From Brachypodium distachyon (taxonomy: Eukaryota; Streptophyta; Magnoliopsida; Poales; Poaceae), in the NCBI RefSeq assembly GCF_000005505.3, contig NC_016132.3:52032914-52096913 (forward strand): DNA of 64,000 nucleotides, given 5' to 3'. The notes under the pieces were generated by a model. It made no database searches, was not told the origin of the DNA, and was given only the letters and a program-made list of their open reading frames with translations. The translations under genes and the position numbers were made by a program. Below, piece after piece: positions 62,472 through 64,000 of this stretch (position 1 is its first letter; each line of letters starts with the position of its first letter).

Positions 62472-64000
62472 ATGGGGAGCCGGAGGGAGGAGGAGAGGAA
62501 CGAGAAGATCATCCGCGGGCTCATGAAGCTGCCGCCCAATCGCAAGTGCATCAATTGCAACAGTGTGGTAATCTCTTCCACCTGTCTATCCCGTTGTTAA
62601 GCTGATTCGTGCATCTGTCTTGTTTTGCTTCGTGGATCGTTGAGCCGGAGGCTGTGGAATTCGTCTGCTGTATTGAGTGTTCGGTGATTAGCTCAGATTT
62701 ACGAATTTTGTTGTCTGTGGTGTGAATTTTTGTTCGCTCATGTGTTTAAAGCTGCAGCTGTTGGCTTCCCTAAAAAAAAGCTGTTGGTTGGTAGATGATA
62801 AGGATTGCTGTTTGTCTAGGGCCTGTGGAAGTTCTTGTATCATTTTGTCTTATATGGTTGGTTGATCAATATGGTAGTTCCTTTCTGGGTTACTCTGGTT
62901 TATGAACTTCTAAGTTTGTCGCCATTAAGTATTCTAGGGTTGTTATTCAAATTTTAATACGGAGTAGAAAACCTTTTTGATTTATGTAGATGTTGCTAAT
63001 TTCATCAATTTATGTGCATACTTTCTTTTCATTATGTGTTAATGAAGTTGCATAATTGGCTAGTTGCTGATATTTTAGTGTTTTTCATGTTAGTGGAAAT
63101 AACATGTGGTGCTCTTATGTAGTTTTGAGGTGATAGAATCGCTTGATTTTTTTAAGAATAGTCGCTTAAACTGTAAAGTCACTCCATTATGACTGTTGTT
63201 GAATCCTACCTTTGCAGTGTTGCACTAAATATAACGAGCACATACTATTTTTAGTTAACCCTTTGAATTGCGTTTGTTGTAGTTCTCTTGACATTATTTT
63301 GAATCATACTAGTATTTGTTTTGTTGTAGGGGCCACAATATGTATGTACCAATTTCTGGACCTTCACATGCTTGTCATGCAGTGGAATACAGTGAGTATC
63401 TTGGCTCTTTTCAGATTTTTAGCTGCTTTCTGTTCTTTCTTTTAGTTTTTGACCATATATTTCACATGTAGTTATATTCAAAATTCACTTCTACAAGAAA
63501 ACATGATGTGGTATTTGATGTCTCTAACACAACAACGGAGTGTATGTGCTTTCTTCATCATGTAGATAACCTCTAATCTTAGTCCATATGGAATTTTCCA
63601 TTTTATCATTCTAGAACTCTAGGGCATTTTTTATTTGAAGAATGGATTAGTCCTTGGATGGGCTGCCCATCATGAGGTCATTCCATGATTGTTATGGGAC
63701 GGTCCCATTTCTTTTCATGCGGTCATTCCAAGATTGTCATGGCCTCATGGGATGGTCCGTTCCTCAAACCAAACACCCCACTAGTGTCTTGGAGATAGCG
63801 GCATACAGTCAGTTTGCCATTGGGAAGTAGACAATAAAGCTACGTTATATTATTAAGCTATGTTCAATTACTACATTTTGTTTTCATACTCTTGATAATA
63901 TGATTTTCTGTGTGTGATACAACAGCCGTGAGTTCACTCATCGTGTTAAATCAGTGTCAATGGCTAAATTCACTACCCAAGAAGTGCGGGCTCTTGAACA
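62472..64000 (+). CDS. AGD14: ArfGAP domain protein, AGD14-like, 5' part
   Basis: The gene runs out of the window. Visible coding exons are 62472-62567, 63330-63391 and 63926->64000, joined in frame. The protein starts MGSRREEERNEKIIRGLMKL and then forms an ArfGAP zinc finger: CINC, sixteen residues (NSVGPQYVCTNFWTFT), then CLSC. SGIHREFTHRVKSVSMAKFT follows, including the catalytic arginine finger in IHRE. This start and finger match plant AGD14/ZIGA4-type proteins, which carry long C termini rather than C2, PH or ankyrin repeats. The expected role is stimulating GTP hydrolysis on ARF GTPases, the class encoded at 48.7 and 52.4 kb. ATG context GAGATGG is good. Confidence 0.93.
62756..62787 (+). 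mobile_element. Micro-insertion in AGD14 intron, CTTCCCTA7
   Basis: Perfect 9-bp repeats AGCTGTTGG at 62756-62764 and 62779-62787 flank a 14-nt insert, CTTCCCT followed by seven A. This equals the last bases of the LINE ending at 14851. Confidence 0.6.

Noticed and set aside
63130..63170. Possible additional micro-insertion (A7 tract between two TCGCTT-like repeats)
   Set aside because: The repeats agree only 8 of 10, too weak to add to the set.

Overview
This is nuclear DNA from a flowering plant, almost certainly a grass (Poaceae). Genes have GT-AG introns, coding exons are often very GC-rich, and the proteins belong to plant families (NHL, RETICULATA-RELATED, group A bZIP, AP2, plant VPS36, AGD14). 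The spaces between genes carry typical grass transposons: Stowaway MITEs ending in CTCCCTCCG, Tourist/PIF MITEs, a CACTA element starting CACTAGTACAAAA, L1-type LINEs, a MULE and a Copia solo LTR. Gene density of about one gene per 6-7 kb suggests a compact grass genome such as Brachypodium or rice. I lean to a pooid grass but cannot fix the species.

Layout. 1-5.3 kb: 3' part of a large acidic plant-specific protein gene (+). 6.2-7.0 kb: LINE remnant. 8.4-9.3 kb: NDR1/HIN1-like membrane protein (+). 10.9-14.9 kb: Stowaway MITE, CACTA element, and a 5'-truncated LINE with target-site duplications. 17.5-18.5 kb: AUF-type F-box protein (+). 19.8-22.8 kb: Tourist-like element split by a decayed LINE. 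27.1-28.1 kb: RETICULATA-RELATED chloroplast membrane protein (-). 30.1-33.8 kb: AREB3/DPBF3-type bZIP factor in three coding exons (-). 38.7-41.1 kb: WRI1-like double-AP2 factor in seven coding exons, including a 9-nt microexon (+). 41.5-43.8 kb: a MULE with very long inverted repeats, then a PIF-like element. 43.8-47.9 kb: AT-rich transposon-derived DNA. 48.7-54.4 kb: two tandem ARF1 genes encoding the same 181-residue GTPase (+). 56.4-59.4 kb: VPS36, an ESCRT-II subunit, in eight coding exons (-). 61.1-61.4 kb: solo Copia LTR. 62.5 kb to the end: start of an AGD14-type ArfGAP (+).

The genes are independent eukaryotic transcription units, not an operon. Their functions cluster loosely: ABA/stress transcription (bZIP), lipid or cuticle-type AP2 regulation, and membrane traffic (two ARF1 copies, an ArfGAP, VPS36).

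The most unusual signal is a scatter of about 15 micro-insertions. Each is a 13-60 nt insert, nearly all ending in an A-rich tract on one strand, and each is flanked by a 9-18 bp direct repeat. Three carry the same TTCCCT-An 3' end as the 1.3-kb LINE at 13.5 kb. They look like LINE-machinery insertions truncated to little more than their tails. All exon structures below were built by hand from splice signals, reading frame and family knowledge; no database search or transcript evidence was available.
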